From assembly GCF_026168755.1 (NCBI RefSeq), contig NZ_JAPFDR010000014.1, positions 1-62,975 of the forward strand: a DNA stretch of 62,975 nucleotides. The letters are read 5' to 3'. This document shows positions 1-8,679 of the stretch, in pieces; position 1 is the stretch's first letter, and each line of letters starts with the position of its first letter. The translations under genes and the position numbers were made by a program. This DNA comes from Clostridium sp. (GTDB lineage: Bacteria > Bacillota > Clostridia > Clostridiales > Clostridiaceae). The notes beneath the pieces were generated by a model, which ran no database searches, was not told the origin of the DNA, and saw only the letters and a list, made by a program, of their open reading frames with translations.

Positions 1-162
1 CATGGTTATTTTTGTTTTGTAAGAGATTCAATTTTAACATGAAATTAGGGGGTCGTTGTTTTTTTATACAAAAAAACTTGCGAAACCTTGATATATAAAG
101 ATTTAAAAAGAGAAGTAGTGTAGAAAAATTTACACTAACCTAAAAAAAAAGGAGAAAAAATT

Positions 163-1053
163 ATGAAAAAATTTTTAATGATAATATCATTTATGTTGTT
201 AATGATTTTTGGAATTGTTTCTTGTGGAAAAAATCAAGAAAATAATAAGCAATTAGATACAACTAAAAATCAAGAACAACAAACTGATAATAATAATGAA
301 AATGTGGAACAAGATACTCAAGAAGAAAATAAGGAAGAAGAAAGTAAAGTAGAAGAAAAAGAAGTTGAGTACATAAATATTGCACCAGAAGAAGTTAGAA
401 TCCCTATCCTTATGTATCATTCTATAAGTGATGCTGATCCTAGTAATAATTTATTAGTACCACCAAGTATGTTTGAAGAGCAAATGGCGTGGTTAGAAGC
501 AAATGAATTTACTGCAATGGACTTAGATGAGGCCTTAGAGGCTATGGAAACAGGAAAAGTGCCTAAAAGACCTGTAGTAATAACTTTTGACGATGGTTAT
601 TCTGATAACTATACTAGTGCTTTTCCAACATTAAAAAATCATGGGTTAAAGGCCACGTTTTTTGTTATAACTGATGGAGTGGATGATGGATATTATATGT
701 CCTCAGACATGTTAAAGGAAATGCAGACAGCTGGAATGTCAATACAAAATCATACAGCTAATCATTTAGAATTAGATAAGTTATCTAGAGAAGATGCTTA
801 CGATGCCATTAAAAGAGGTCAGGATTTCTTAAGAAATAATATAGGATCTGATGCTAATTATTTATGTTATCCTGTTGGAAAATATAATGATGAAACTATT
901 GAGATTGAAAAGGAATTAGGTATTAAGGCTGCAACTACTACTCAAGGAGGAATAAGCTCTGTAGGTGATGGTTTATACCAATTAAAAAGGGTTAGAATAT
1001 CTCCAATGGGCATAGAAAGTTTTGCCTCAATATTTTCTGAGTATATTTATTAG
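163..1053 (+). CDS. Polysaccharide deacetylase lipoprotein
   Basis: Exported lipoprotein predicted to remove N-acetyl groups from a cell-surface polysaccharide or peptidoglycan. The N-terminus is a lipoprotein signal with lipobox GIVSC (Cys about residue 21). It is followed by a low-complexity Asn/Gln/Glu linker (residues 25-70) that spaces the enzyme from the membrane. The NodB-type catalytic domain shows the metal/base motif TFDDGY (about residue 140) and the second metal motif HTANH (about 198). The CYPVGKYN stretch (about 235) corresponds to the third NodB motif. The start is preceded by an AGGAG site. The substrate cannot be told from the sequence. The fold and activity class are well supported; PgaB/IcaB-like and peptidoglycan deacetylases are both possible. 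Confidence 0.88.
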   Translation: MKKFLMIISFMLLMIFGIVSCGKNQENNKQLDTTKNQEQQTDNNNENVEQDTQEENKEEESKVEEKEVEYINIAPEEVRIPILMYHSISDADPSNNLLVPPSMFEEQMAWLEANEFTAMDLDEALEAMETGKVPKRPVVITFDDGYSDNYTSAFPTLKNHGLKATFFVITDGVDDGYYMSSDMLKEMQTAGMSIQNHTANHLELDKLSREDAYDAIKRGQDFLRNNIGSDANYLCYPVGKYNDETIEIEKELGIKAATTTQGGISSVGDGLYQLKRVRISPMGIESFASIFSEYIY

Positions 1054-1112
1054 GCATAAGTTATAATATAATAAGATGAACTAATAAATATGATACTTTC
1101 GGAGGTAAATTA

Positions 1113-1418
1113 ATGGCTAAAATAACTAGTAGAAATAATAATTTATTAAGGGATTCTAGAAATAAGGTATCACCAAAAGTCTATGATCTTTTAATTGAAT
1201 TAGTAAATGAAGATAGAGAAGATTTAGCAGAAATGGCATTAAAGGTAGATTATCTAATAGAATATGCAAATAGTGCTATCAAAGGAAAAGATTTTTCAGA
1301 AGCTTTAGAAACTATACAAAGAGCAGAAGAACGATTAAAAATGATAAAGAGAGCAAACTTTGATGTAAGTCATTTAGAATATTTAATTGAAGGTGTCAAA
1401 AAAAAGATAAGGAAGTAA
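1113..1418 (+). CDS. Hypothetical protein, small, helical
   Basis: A 101-residue, charged, probably all-helical soluble protein that I do not recognise. It has a strong ribosome site (GGAGG, 7 nt before ATG). No signal peptide or membrane segment is visible. Its stop codon lies inside the left arm of the bidirectional terminator shared with the convergent helicase gene. It follows the deacetylase by about 60 bp and could be cotranscribed with it. Confidence 0.7.
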   Translation: MAKITSRNNNLLRDSRNKVSPKVYDLLIELVNEDREDLAEMALKVDYLIEYANSAIKGKDFSEALETIQRAEERLKMIKRANFDVSHLEYLIEGVKKKIRK

Positions 1419-1437
1419 CTACTTCCTTATCTTTTTT
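1404..1437. terminator. Bidirectional rho-independent terminator
   Basis: A 13-bp perfect stem (AAGATAAGGAAGT and its complement) with a 4-nt loop is flanked by A and T runs, so it can serve both converging genes (1113-1418 and the helicase). The upstream stop codon is within the stem. Confidence 0.9.
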
Positions 1438-1438
1438 A

Positions 1439-3046
1439 TTAAGCTTTTTTTCTGTTATTACTTCTTTTTTTCTTGTTATTAGTTGAAACTTCAACGTTAA
1501 CTCTTCTCTTGTTAATCTTTCCACCAGTACATTTTTCAAGAACTTGTTTGTGAATTGTATTGTCTACATTAACAAATGCGAAGTTTTCCATTATATCAAT
1601 ATCTCTTATTTGAGATGCTCCAACCTTAGCATTATTCTTTATATAGTTTATTAATGTCTTAATAGTTAAGCCATCTCTTCTACCAGCAGAGAAGAATAGT
1701 CTAACATAATTTTCCTTGCTTGATTTAGGAGCTTCAAGTTTATCACTTGAATAATCAAAAGATAATTGATTTTTAAATTGGCTTTGAAGTAATGAAGCAA
1801 TTACTTTAACAGAATCATGATTTTCAGTTAATTCAGTAGCAACATCTACAAATTTTGAATAATCTTCAGCTTCTATTATTGATGCAACTTCATTAGCCAT
1901 TAATTTAAATTTAGCGTTATATATTTCTTGAACTGTAGGTACATTTCCTTTTTCGATATTACCTTTAGTTACATTTTTTATTTGTCTAAGGAATCCAAAT
2001 TCTTTTGGAGTAATTATACTGTAAGCAGTACCCTCTCTACCTGCTCTACCAGTTCTACCGATTCTGTGAACATAAGATTCAATATCTTGAGGTAACTCAT
2101 AGTTAAATACGTGAGTTACACCATCAACGTCAATTCCTCTAGCAGCAACATCTGTAGCAACTAAGAATTTTAATGAACCGTTTTTGAATTTAGCAAGAGT
2201 TTTCATTCTTTGAATTTGAGACATATCTCCATGCATACCTTCAACCATGTATCCTCTAGCTTGCATTGTAGCAACTAAATCATCAACACCTTTTTTAGTT
2301 CTGCAGAAGATGATACCTGCTGATGGATTATCAAAATCTATTAATCTACAAAGAGCTTCTAATCTTTGAGTACCATTAACTTCAAAGAAGTTTTGTTTTA
2401 TTGTAGAACCAGTCATTTCTTTTTTAGCAATAACTATGTGTTGTGCATCTTCTTTTAAATATTTTTTTGATAATTTCTTGATTTGAGGTGGCATTGTTGC
2501 AGAGAATAATAAAGTCTGTCTTTCTTCAGGAATACTCTTCATTATTTCTTCCATATCATCAATGAATCCCATGTTTAGCATTTCATCAGCCTCGTCTAAC
2601 ACTAAGAATTCTACTGATGATAAAGGTAAATTTCCTCTTCTTATGTGGTCTAAAACTCTACCTGGAGTACCAACTACTATGTTAGCTCTTTTTAAATCTC
2701 TAGCTTGAAGATGAATAGGTGCTCCACCATATACAGCAACGATGTTTAATTTTTCGTACTTAGTTAATTTTACTAATTCATCGTGTACTTGTATTGCTAA
2801 TTCTCTTGTTGGGGCTAAGATTATTGAACCAATAGCATTTTTTATTTTTAAATTGTTTATCATAGGTAGACCAAATGCAGCTGTTTTTCCTGTACCAGTT
2901 TGAGCTTGACCTATAATATCTTTACCCGAAAGGGCAACTGGAATTGCTTCGGCTTGAATTGGAGATGGAGTAGTAAAGCCTAAATCATCTATAGCTTTCA
3001 CTAAACTCTCCTTTAAGCCTAAATCATTAAATGTTAATTTCGTCAT
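1439..3046 (-). CDS. DEAD-box RNA helicase with DbpA-like RNA-binding tail
   Basis: ATP-dependent RNA helicase, 535 aa, probably acting in ribosome assembly and RNA turnover. Visible motifs are AQTGTGKT (I), PTRELA (Ia), GTPGR (Ib), DEAD (II), SAT (III) and HRIGRTGRAG (VI), all in the first 380 residues. The last ~75 residues (YVRLFFSAGRRDGL onward) resemble the DbpA-type RRM that binds 23S rRNA hairpins, followed by a basic Lys/Arg/Asn tail. The start at 3046 is chosen because AGAGGA lies 8 nt upstream; an in-frame ATG 7 codons earlier has no ribosome site. The gene stands alone behind a long untranslated leader, common for cold-inducible helicases. It could be named cshA, deaD or dbpA; the subgroup is uncertain. 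Confidence 0.93.
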   Translation of the reverse strand: MTKLTFNDLGLKESLVKAIDDLGFTTPSPIQAEAIPVALSGKDIIGQAQTGTGKTAAFGLPMINNLKIKNAIGSIILAPTRELAIQVHDELVKLTKYEKLNIVAVYGGAPIHLQARDLKRANIVVGTPGRVLDHIRRGNLPLSSVEFLVLDEADEMLNMGFIDDMEEIMKSIPEERQTLLFSATMPPQIKKLSKKYLKEDAQHIVIAKKEMTGSTIKQNFFEVNGTQRLEALCRLIDFDNPSAGIIFCRTKKGVDDLVATMQARGYMVEGMHGDMSQIQRMKTLAKFKNGSLKFLVATDVAARGIDVDGVTHVFNYELPQDIESYVHRIGRTGRAGREGTAYSIITPKEFGFLRQIKNVTKGNIEKGNVPTVQEIYNAKFKLMANEVASIIEAEDYSKFVDVATELTENHDSVKVIASLLQSQFKNQLSFDYSSDKLEAPKSSKENYVRLFFSAGRRDGLTIKTLINYIKNNAKVGASQIRDIDIMENFAFVNVDNTIHKQVLEKCTGGKINKRRVNVEVSTNNKKKRSNNRKKA

Positions 3047-3295
3047 ATAGTATCCTCTTTTTTTCATATATTTTTTTATTTATTTCAAATTATTTAAATA
3101 ATTATTCTAATTAATCGACTTTATTAAGTATATAGCAAAAACATAATTAATGCACTAAGTATTTATTGTAAAATATGAAATACTTGTTTATTTTTGAAAT
3201 AAGACGAAATGTAAATGTTTTTATGAGGTAAATTTTAAAAAAAATAAAAATACCTCAAAAATATAATTGACAATTAGCGAAAAATAGTTCAAAAT

Positions 3296-3392
3296 ATGCA
3301 ATGGAAATAGTCATTACTTAAATTTTAAATATTGTGTTATTGTGTCATGGAGTATGTGGGAAGTTATGTCTACCTATGTACTCTATTTTTTT
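3296..3392 (+). ncRNA. Candidate small RNA in the helicase/plsC intergenic region
   Basis: The interval 3047-3482 (436 bp) has no gene. On the + strand, TTGACA (3267-3272) and CAAAAT (3290-3295) are 17 bp apart. A 13-bp stem with several G-U pairs (3348-3360 with 3373-3385) is followed by seven T. Because the G-U pairs become A-C mismatches on the other strand, the terminator is strand-specific and points away from both neighbours. No ORF lies between promoter and terminator, so a ~95-nt RNA is the simplest reading. The -10 is weak. Confidence 0.33.
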
Positions 3393-3444
3393 GCAATAGA
3401 ATAACTCCTTCAGAGGAATATATATCTATATGGTTATAATATAA

Positions 3445-3475
3445 AAAGGTGAGTTAGTTTTTAACTCACCTTTTA
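3445..3475 (-). terminator. Terminator of plsC
   Basis: Stem AAAAGGTGAGTTA with its complement and a short loop, directly after the plsC stop. A T run follows on the minus strand. Confidence 0.8.
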
Positions 3476-3482
3476 AAATTTA

Positions 3483-4202
3483 TTAAGAAATTTTTGAAGC
3501 AATTATACTTTGAACAGTTTTAGGTAAAATATCTTGTTCTTCTTTAGTCAAATTTGAAGTTTCAATTGCTGGATGGAAATAAAGGTTAACAGTAGCTGGC
3601 TTAATCCAAGGTCCATTACCATGTTCCATTATTTTAAAAGAGCCGTCCATAGTTACTGGTACTATAGGAGATTTTGACTTAGTAGCTAGCTTAAAACTAC
3701 CAGCTTTAAATTCTTTTATTGGCCCACCCTTACTTCTAGTTCCTTCAGGGAATATTACAATTGAATGACCATTTTTTAGATTTTTAACGCCCTTGATTAT
3801 TGCTTCACCTGATTTTCTAAGATTACTTCTGTCCATAAAAACACAGTGTAGAAGGCTCATCCAAGTTCTTACTAGTGGTATTTTTTCAACTTCTATTTTT
3901 GAAATAAATCCTATTACTTTTGGAATTTGAGTAATATATATTGGAATATCAAAGTTACCTTGGTGATTACCTACAAATAATACTGTTTTATCTTTAGGAA
4001 TGTTTTCTATTCCATGAACATTAACTTTAACTCCAGCTAATTTTAGTAGTGAATTTGCCCATATGTTAGTGCACTTATATATTAAAGCTTCACTTTCCTC
4101 AATTCTATTTTTCTTAATTAAATATTTAGCCCTAAACATGAATGGTATGCTAATTATCAAGCTTAATACAAACCATATAAACCAAATTATAGTTCTTATC
4201 AT
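3483..4202 (-). CDS. plsC: 1-acylglycerol-3-phosphate acyltransferase (PlsC family)
   Basis: Membrane enzyme that acylates lysophosphatidic acid to phosphatidic acid in phospholipid synthesis. About 239 aa, the usual length. A hydrophobic N-terminal segment (residues 1-25) is followed by the acyltransferase motifs NHQGNFD (NHx4D, catalytic His and Asp) and FPEGTRS (phosphate binding). The ATG at 4202 is preferred because GAGGAG lies 10 nt upstream. An in-frame TTG 6 codons earlier overlaps that ribosome site. It is monocistronic, between two intergenic regions. Confidence 0.9.
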   Translation of the reverse strand: MIRTIIWFIWFVLSLIISIPFMFRAKYLIKKNRIEESEALIYKCTNIWANSLLKLAGVKVNVHGIENIPKDKTVLFVGNHQGNFDIPIYITQIPKVIGFISKIEVEKIPLVRTWMSLLHCVFMDRSNLRKSGEAIIKGVKNLKNGHSIVIFPEGTRSKGGPIKEFKAGSFKLATKSKSPIVPVTMDGSFKIMEHGNGPWIKPATVNLYFHPAIETSNLTKEEQDILPKTVQSIIASKIS

Positions 4203-4359
4203 TGTTTTGTCACTCCTCAAAATTTTAAATATAAATAAAGTATACTATAAATATAAGTTGAGAGTAATATATTTTGAAGTAGAAAATATTAATAAACTAA
4301 ATAGGAACAAAGTCATATATTAATTAAAGATGAGAGAATTTTTTTAGAGGTATATTATA

Positions 4360-5205
4360 GTGACTAAATTTCAACCAAATAAATTAAATGTAAGTTATAA
4401 AGATGAAATAGGAGCAAATAATTTATTATTTCCGAGAAAATATACATTGACACATTCTGATGAAAGTGGTGACTTGTTTTTAGCAATAGGAAAGAATTAT
4501 GATTTAGATCAGATTAATTATAATGTTAGAGATGAAGTTTTAGGAAGTTGGGAAAAGGATGATAAAGAATATTTGCTTATTACATTAGAGATTGATAATG
4601 GTGAAGAGATTGGGAATACAGTTAATAGAGATAAAATATTTAGGCGAGAGCTTACTTTAGCATTAATGGCGATAATATATGGAGATAATTTATTCTTTGA
4701 AAATAATAAAGAGTTATATGAAGCACCTATTAGAGTGAAATTTAATTCAAAATTTAGTGAGTATGACACATTAGAAGAATGGGGACAGGTACAAGATTAT
4801 AAATATAAATCTGAAAGATACAGAAATGAATCGATAAATTATAAGTTTAATCCATTTCCAATATTGCCACCAGTACAGAATCCAGGATATATGAAGGCTG
4901 TGAATGAGAAAAAAAAGAAAAGAGATAGTGCTATAGAAATGGCATTAATAACTATTTTAGATAAATATATAAGTAGTGAAGTATATACTTTGTTTGGAAA
5001 GAATACACCTTATTGCATAAGGAGATCAGAAATAATTGATGCAAAAGCTGTAAATACTTATGGGCCTTGTAGTGAGGAATATGAAATAGTAATTGGACTT
5101 AAAGTCGGTAAGAGACCTCCTTTTTATAATAATATGATAATAACATTTTTAATTAATGAAAATGGAGTAAAAATAAAAAATGTTAAAAACCCTAGGTATA
5201 AGTAG
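4360..5205 (+). CDS. Staygreen-family protein with C-terminal extension
   Basis: 281 aa, GTG start with AGAGG upstream. Residues 1-155 match the Staygreen (SGR) family: an F-x-PxKL opening, PRKYTLTHSD, DLFLAIG, RDEVLGSW, and a late block with RVKFNSKFSEYDTLEEWG. Plant SGR and some bacterial homologues remove Mg from chlorophyll a; this organism is not expected to make chlorophyll, so the substrate is unknown. Residues ~185-281 form a separate alpha/beta domain that may resemble DUF3888 (weak). No signal peptide. Adjacent upstream of tRNA-Arg. The family call rests on remembered motifs and is strong; the function is open. Confidence 0.75.
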   Translation: MTKFQPNKLNVSYKDEIGANNLLFPRKYTLTHSDESGDLFLAIGKNYDLDQINYNVRDEVLGSWEKDDKEYLLITLEIDNGEEIGNTVNRDKIFRRELTLALMAIIYGDNLFFENNKELYEAPIRVKFNSKFSEYDTLEEWGQVQDYKYKSERYRNESINYKFNPFPILPPVQNPGYMKAVNEKKKKRDSAIEMALITILDKYISSEVYTLFGKNTPYCIRRSEIIDAKAVNTYGPCSEEYEIVIGLKVGKRPPFYNNMIITFLINENGVKIKNVKNPRYK

Positions 5206-5301
5206 AAAAAATTGACATACACTAAATGTTGTAATAAAATATATATAAAATAACTTATTTTTATGAAGATAAGTTATTTTATAATATAATTTAAGATGCG
5301 T

Positions 5302-5376
5302 GCTCTCATAGTTTAATGGATAGAATAGTCCCCTCCTAAGGGATAGATACAGGTTCGATGCCTGTTGGGAGTACCA
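5302..5376 (+). tRNA. tRNA-Arg (anticodon CCU)
   Basis: Acceptor GCTCTCA pairs with TGGGAGT. The anticodon arm GTCCC-CTCCTAA-GGGAT gives anticodon CCT, the T arm is ACAGG-TTCGATG-CCTGT, and CCA is encoded. It decodes AGG. Its last 16 bases are part of the 17-bp core where element 1 integrated; the tRNA is regenerated intact. Confidence 0.95.
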
Positions 5377-5377
5377 T
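5361..5377 (+). repeat. attL core of element 1
   Basis: CCTGTTGGGAGTACCAT, identical to 21923-21939; flanking bases differ on both sides. It covers the T-arm/acceptor end of tRNA-Arg. Confidence 0.92.
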
Positions 5378-5386
5378 ATATAACAA

Positions 5387-5428
5387 AGAAACGGCTTAAT
5401 CGCAGTGATTAAGCCGTTTCTTCTATTT
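5387..5428 (+). terminator. Terminator after tRNA-Arg (element-borne)
   Basis: A 16-bp perfect stem (arms 5387-5402 and 5407-5422) with a 4-nt loop and a T-rich tail. It lies inside the element, so it replaces the tRNA's own terminator, which now sits beyond attR. Confidence 0.85.
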
Positions 5429-5433
5429 TATAG

Positions 5434-5450
5434 GGGACTGAAAAGGGACT
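5434..5450 (+). promoter_or_regulatory. Paired GGGACT sites, left arm
   Basis: GGGACT at 5434-5439 and 5445-5450, 11 bp apart, 57 bp inside attL. The same pair with the same spacing and orientation occurs at the right end (21777-21793). Probable arm-type sites for integrase or excisionase. Confidence 0.5.
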
Positions 5451-5610
5451 AAAAAATTATTTGAATTTTTTTACTCGATATATACAGGATTAAGTATCAA
5501 ATTTTAATAGAGAGCATAGTATATATTAAAAATAATTTTTTGTGTAAAAAAGTTGCATAAAAAATATAAAAGTGTGTATAATTAATTTGAGAGGACTAGG
5601 AGGATTAAAT

Positions 5611-6876
5611 ATGATTATTGAAATAAGAGCTAAAAATTGTTTTGCATTTGAGGATCAAATCAGTATTTCTATGAAAGCAGATATGAGAAATAAAAAGTTT
5701 TCTTCAAATGTATATACTGAAAAAAATTTTAATGTATTGAAAACAATTGGAATATATGGAGCTAATAATTCAGGAAAAACATGTATTATTAAATGTATTA
5801 GGAGTATTAAAAATGTATTATTGCAGGAAAGAAGTGTGATACGAGATAATATTTTCACTGATAGTAGTATATCAGAGCTTGGAATTACGTTTTTATTAAA
5901 TGGTAATAAGTATTCTTATGATTTTAAATATGATACAAGAGAAGAAGAATTTATTTATGAAAAATTTATTGAAATAACAAAAGATACATATGGAAATGAA
6001 AAAGATAATATTGTATTTCTAAAAGATTGCGTTAATGAAAAATATGAATATGAAGATGAAGACTTAAAGAAGATGATTCCTTTAATATCTAAAAGCGATT
6101 TATTATTCTATCAAATGGATGTAAGTAAGTTTAAAGATTTACAAAAAATTAAAACTATATTAAGAGAGATTGCAAACAAAATTGAAATAATTGATATGAA
6201 TAATATACCAATGAAAAAAACTATAGAAATGATGAAAAATAAAAATAAATTACAAGATAAAGTTGTAGGTTTAATAAAAAATGCGGATTTATATTTAGAA
6301 GATTTTAAGTTCCTTGATTGGGATGAAATAGAAATAGATGATGTTGATGAGGAAAATAATATACAGGAAAAAGTTTTAAATCTTCCTGATAGTGTTAAAG
6401 ATTATATAAGACTGGCATCTGTGTATAAAGGGGTTACTGTTCCTAGCATGGGATTTGATTCTACAGGAACAAAGAAGATAACAGCTTTAGCAAGTTATAT
6501 AATAGAGAGTCTGGAAGAAGGAAAAGTTTTGGTTGTAGATGAGCTTGATAGTAGTATACATTTTAAACTAACAAGAGCTATAGTTGCTATGTTTAATAAT
6601 GAACTGAATAAAAAATCACAATTAATTTTTACTGTACATGATATAAATTTAATGGATTGTAAGAGGTTGCTTAGAAAGGAACAAATTTGGTTTGTTCATA
6701 AGGATACTGATGGATTTTACTTGTATTCATTAGCAGAGTTTACAGCAGAGAAGGGAGTAAGAGATACTAGTGATATTATAGAAAAATATAAGAAAGGATT
6801 GCTTGCAGCAATACCTGAGCCAGAATTTATAAACACATTGATTGATATAAGTGAAGACAATAAAAATGAGAGGTAA
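5611..6876 (+). CDS. AAA/SMC-like ATPase, AbiLi/RloA/PARIS-type
   Basis: 421-aa ATPase of the AAA_15/OLD-related group. Walker A GANNSGKT (about residue 55), ABC-like signature region SMGFDSTGTKK, Walker B VLVVDELDSS and a switch His in TVHDIN are visible. The central ~200 residues are a helical insertion rich in Lys and Glu. The start at 5611 is chosen for AGGAGG 7 nt upstream; a GTG 13 codons earlier lacks a site. The next gene begins 2 nt after the stop, so they form an operon. In this two-gene layout such ATPases act as phage sensors whose partner TOPRIM protein causes abortive infection. Family known, defence role inferred. Confidence 0.75.
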   Translation: MIIEIRAKNCFAFEDQISISMKADMRNKKFSSNVYTEKNFNVLKTIGIYGANNSGKTCIIKCIRSIKNVLLQERSVIRDNIFTDSSISELGITFLLNGNKYSYDFKYDTREEEFIYEKFIEITKDTYGNEKDNIVFLKDCVNEKYEYEDEDLKKMIPLISKSDLLFYQMDVSKFKDLQKIKTILREIANKIEIIDMNNIPMKKTIEMMKNKNKLQDKVVGLIKNADLYLEDFKFLDWDEIEIDDVDEENNIQEKVLNLPDSVKDYIRLASVYKGVTVPSMGFDSTGTKKITALASYIIESLEEGKVLVVDELDSSIHFKLTRAIVAMFNNELNKKSQLIFTVHDINLMDCKRLLRKEQIWFVHKDTDGFYLYSLAEFTAEKGVRDTSDIIEKYKKGLLAAIPEPEFINTLIDISEDNKNER

Positions 6877-6878
6877 AG

Positions 6879-7523
6879 ATGAACAAGATAAGGTTACCGA
6901 GAATTGACGAGCGAAAAAAAGTATGCGTAATATGTGAGGGATATGAAGAATATGAATATCTTGAAAAAATAAAAGAGCTAAATGTATGGGATAGTAAGTA
7001 CGATATTTATTTAGAAAATGCGACCGGAAATGGAAATGTTTTTGCTAGATATCAAGATAAATACCAAAATGGTTCTTTTGATATTATTTTAATATTTTGT
7101 GATACAGAGAAGAAACCATATGAACAATATATTGATATAAAGAGAAAAGTATGTGAGTTTCATGGACTTGAGTTAGGGAATAAAGTTATAAATGAGATTA
7201 TATATTTTGCTAATCCGTGTACAATGCAGATAATAATTATGCATTGGAAGGAAGTTATGTTGACTTCTAATAGTAAAAAGGTAAATGCCCCAATAATAGA
7301 AGAATCAATAGGAGTAAGTTGCTATAAAGGAAAGGCAGAACATAGAAAAGCACTTTTTGAAGGAATTACTGTTGAAAATTATTATTCAATGAAAACGAGA
7401 ATAGAGAATTTAGGGCAGGATGATACACAAAAGGGGAGTAGTAATTTTATTAAGTTTATTAAATACCTATCAAGTGATGATGTTTCATGGATAACAGATA
7501 TAAATAAAATAATAGAGGAATAA
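6879..7523 (+). CDS. RloB-like TOPRIM protein, probable defence effector
   Basis: 214 aa, cotranscribed with the preceding ATPase; the ribosome site overlaps that gene's stop. It has the RloB/TOPRIM signature elements: VCVICEGYEEYEYL near the N-terminus (acidic Glu motif), DIILIFCDTE (acidic strand end) and FANPCTMQIIIMHW, equivalent to the NPCFELWLLLHF block of RloB and AbiLii. TOPRIM folds cut nucleic acid, including tRNA in the related PARIS effector AriB. The cut target here is unknown. It could be AbiLii-type or a separate branch. Confidence 0.68.
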   Translation: MNKIRLPRIDERKKVCVICEGYEEYEYLEKIKELNVWDSKYDIYLENATGNGNVFARYQDKYQNGSFDIILIFCDTEKKPYEQYIDIKRKVCEFHGLELGNKVINEIIYFANPCTMQIIIMHWKEVMLTSNSKKVNAPIIEESIGVSCYKGKAEHRKALFEGITVENYYSMKTRIENLGQDDTQKGSSNFIKFIKYLSSDDVSWITDINKIIEE

Positions 7524-7528
7524 GAGGT

Positions 7529-7568
7529 AAAGGAACTAACTTTAGTATAAGAAAAATTAGTTCCTTTT
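7529..7568. terminator. Bidirectional terminator between defence operon and integrase
   Basis: Stem AAAGGAACTAA/TTAGTTCCTTT with a ~17-nt loop and a T run on both strands. The integrase stop codon touches the right arm. Confidence 0.8.
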
Positions 7569-8667
7569 AAACAAATATTTTATCTAATAGAGTTGCAGTA
7601 TCCTTTTTCATATCATCAATAATATGAGTATAAGTATTTAAAGTTATAGAAATATCTTTATGTCCTAATCTATCAGATATTACTTTGATATTTTCACCAT
7701 TAAAAATTAGTAGAGTAGCATGGGTATGCCTTAATGAATGAATTGAAATTTGTTTCATATTTGGGTACTTAGCTACTTTTTTTGTAAACTCCATTGAAAT
7801 ATTTCTAGGATTACACATAGTATTTTGTCGATTAAGTATAACAAAATCATACTCGTTAGGTGTAGTTTGACTCTTAATAAGCTCTAGATTGTTTATTAGT
7901 ATTTTAGGTATACTAATACTTCTTTTACTTGTAGAAGTCTTTAAAATGGATGATAGGGTTAATTCCTTGGAGATTTTATCTTGTATAACTTGGTTATTAA
8001 TATTTATATAGCCATTTTCTAAGTCAATATCACACCATCTAATACCACATAATTCACCAACTCTAACTCCTGTCATGGCAGCAATCAATATTGGAGTATA
8101 TAAATAAGTATCTTTTATTTCTTTTAAGAAAAATTTCAATTCTTCTTCAGTCCAAAATTCAATTTCTTTTTTTTGTGATTTTATTGTTTCTATTTCTGTA
8201 GGAACTGTATATATCAATTTATTTTTTTGTGCATATTTGAAACAATTATTAAGCGTTTCAAGTATTTTTTTTGCACTTGATGGATTTAGATTTTCTCTAT
8301 TAATTAAATCATTATAAAAATTTTGAATTATATTATTAGTAATATCAACTAGCTTATAATGACCTAATTTAGGAATTATATGAGTATTTATTCTACTTAA
8401 ATAATTGCTTCTAGTGTTTATTCCTATACTTAATGATTTATAATCATTAAACCATTGAGTAATAAAATCTTTAAACAGTATATTAGTATTTGTTGGAGCA
8501 ATGTAACCATGGTTTTTCTTAGTCAATGTTTCTGTTACAAATACTTCTGCTTCTTTCTTAGTTCTGAATCCTTGCTTTTTAACTCTTCTTTTTTTACCAG
8601 CTTCATCATACCCAAGGGAAATTACAACCTGCCAATTGTATTTGTTTAATTGTTTATAACTTGCCAT
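7567..8667 (-). CDS. int: Tyrosine integrase of element 1
   Basis: 366 aa, full-length Tn916/phage-type integrase. The N-terminal ~55 residues form an AP2-like arm-binding domain (WQVVISLGYDEAGKK). Residues 65-150 are a SAM-like core-binding domain. The catalytic domain shows R in TGVRVGELCGIRW, K in LKTSTSKRSIS, HSLRH, GHKDIS and the nucleophile Tyr in LNTYTHI. ATG with AAGGGTG upstream. It lies 12 bp after the repressor gene on the same strand and is probably expressed from the repressor promoter. Confidence 0.96.
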   Translation of the reverse strand: MASYKQLNKYNWQVVISLGYDEAGKKRRVKKQGFRTKKEAEVFVTETLTKKNHGYIAPTNTNILFKDFITQWFNDYKSLSIGINTRSNYLSRINTHIIPKLGHYKLVDITNNIIQNFYNDLINRENLNPSSAKKILETLNNCFKYAQKNKLIYTVPTEIETIKSQKKEIEFWTEEELKFFLKEIKDTYLYTPILIAAMTGVRVGELCGIRWCDIDLENGYININNQVIQDKISKELTLSSILKTSTSKRSISIPKILINNLELIKSQTTPNEYDFVILNRQNTMCNPRNISMEFTKKVAKYPNMKQISIHSLRHTHATLLIFNGENIKVISDRLGHKDISITLNTYTHIIDDMKKDTATLLDKIFV

Positions 8668-8679
8668 ACGATTTCACCC

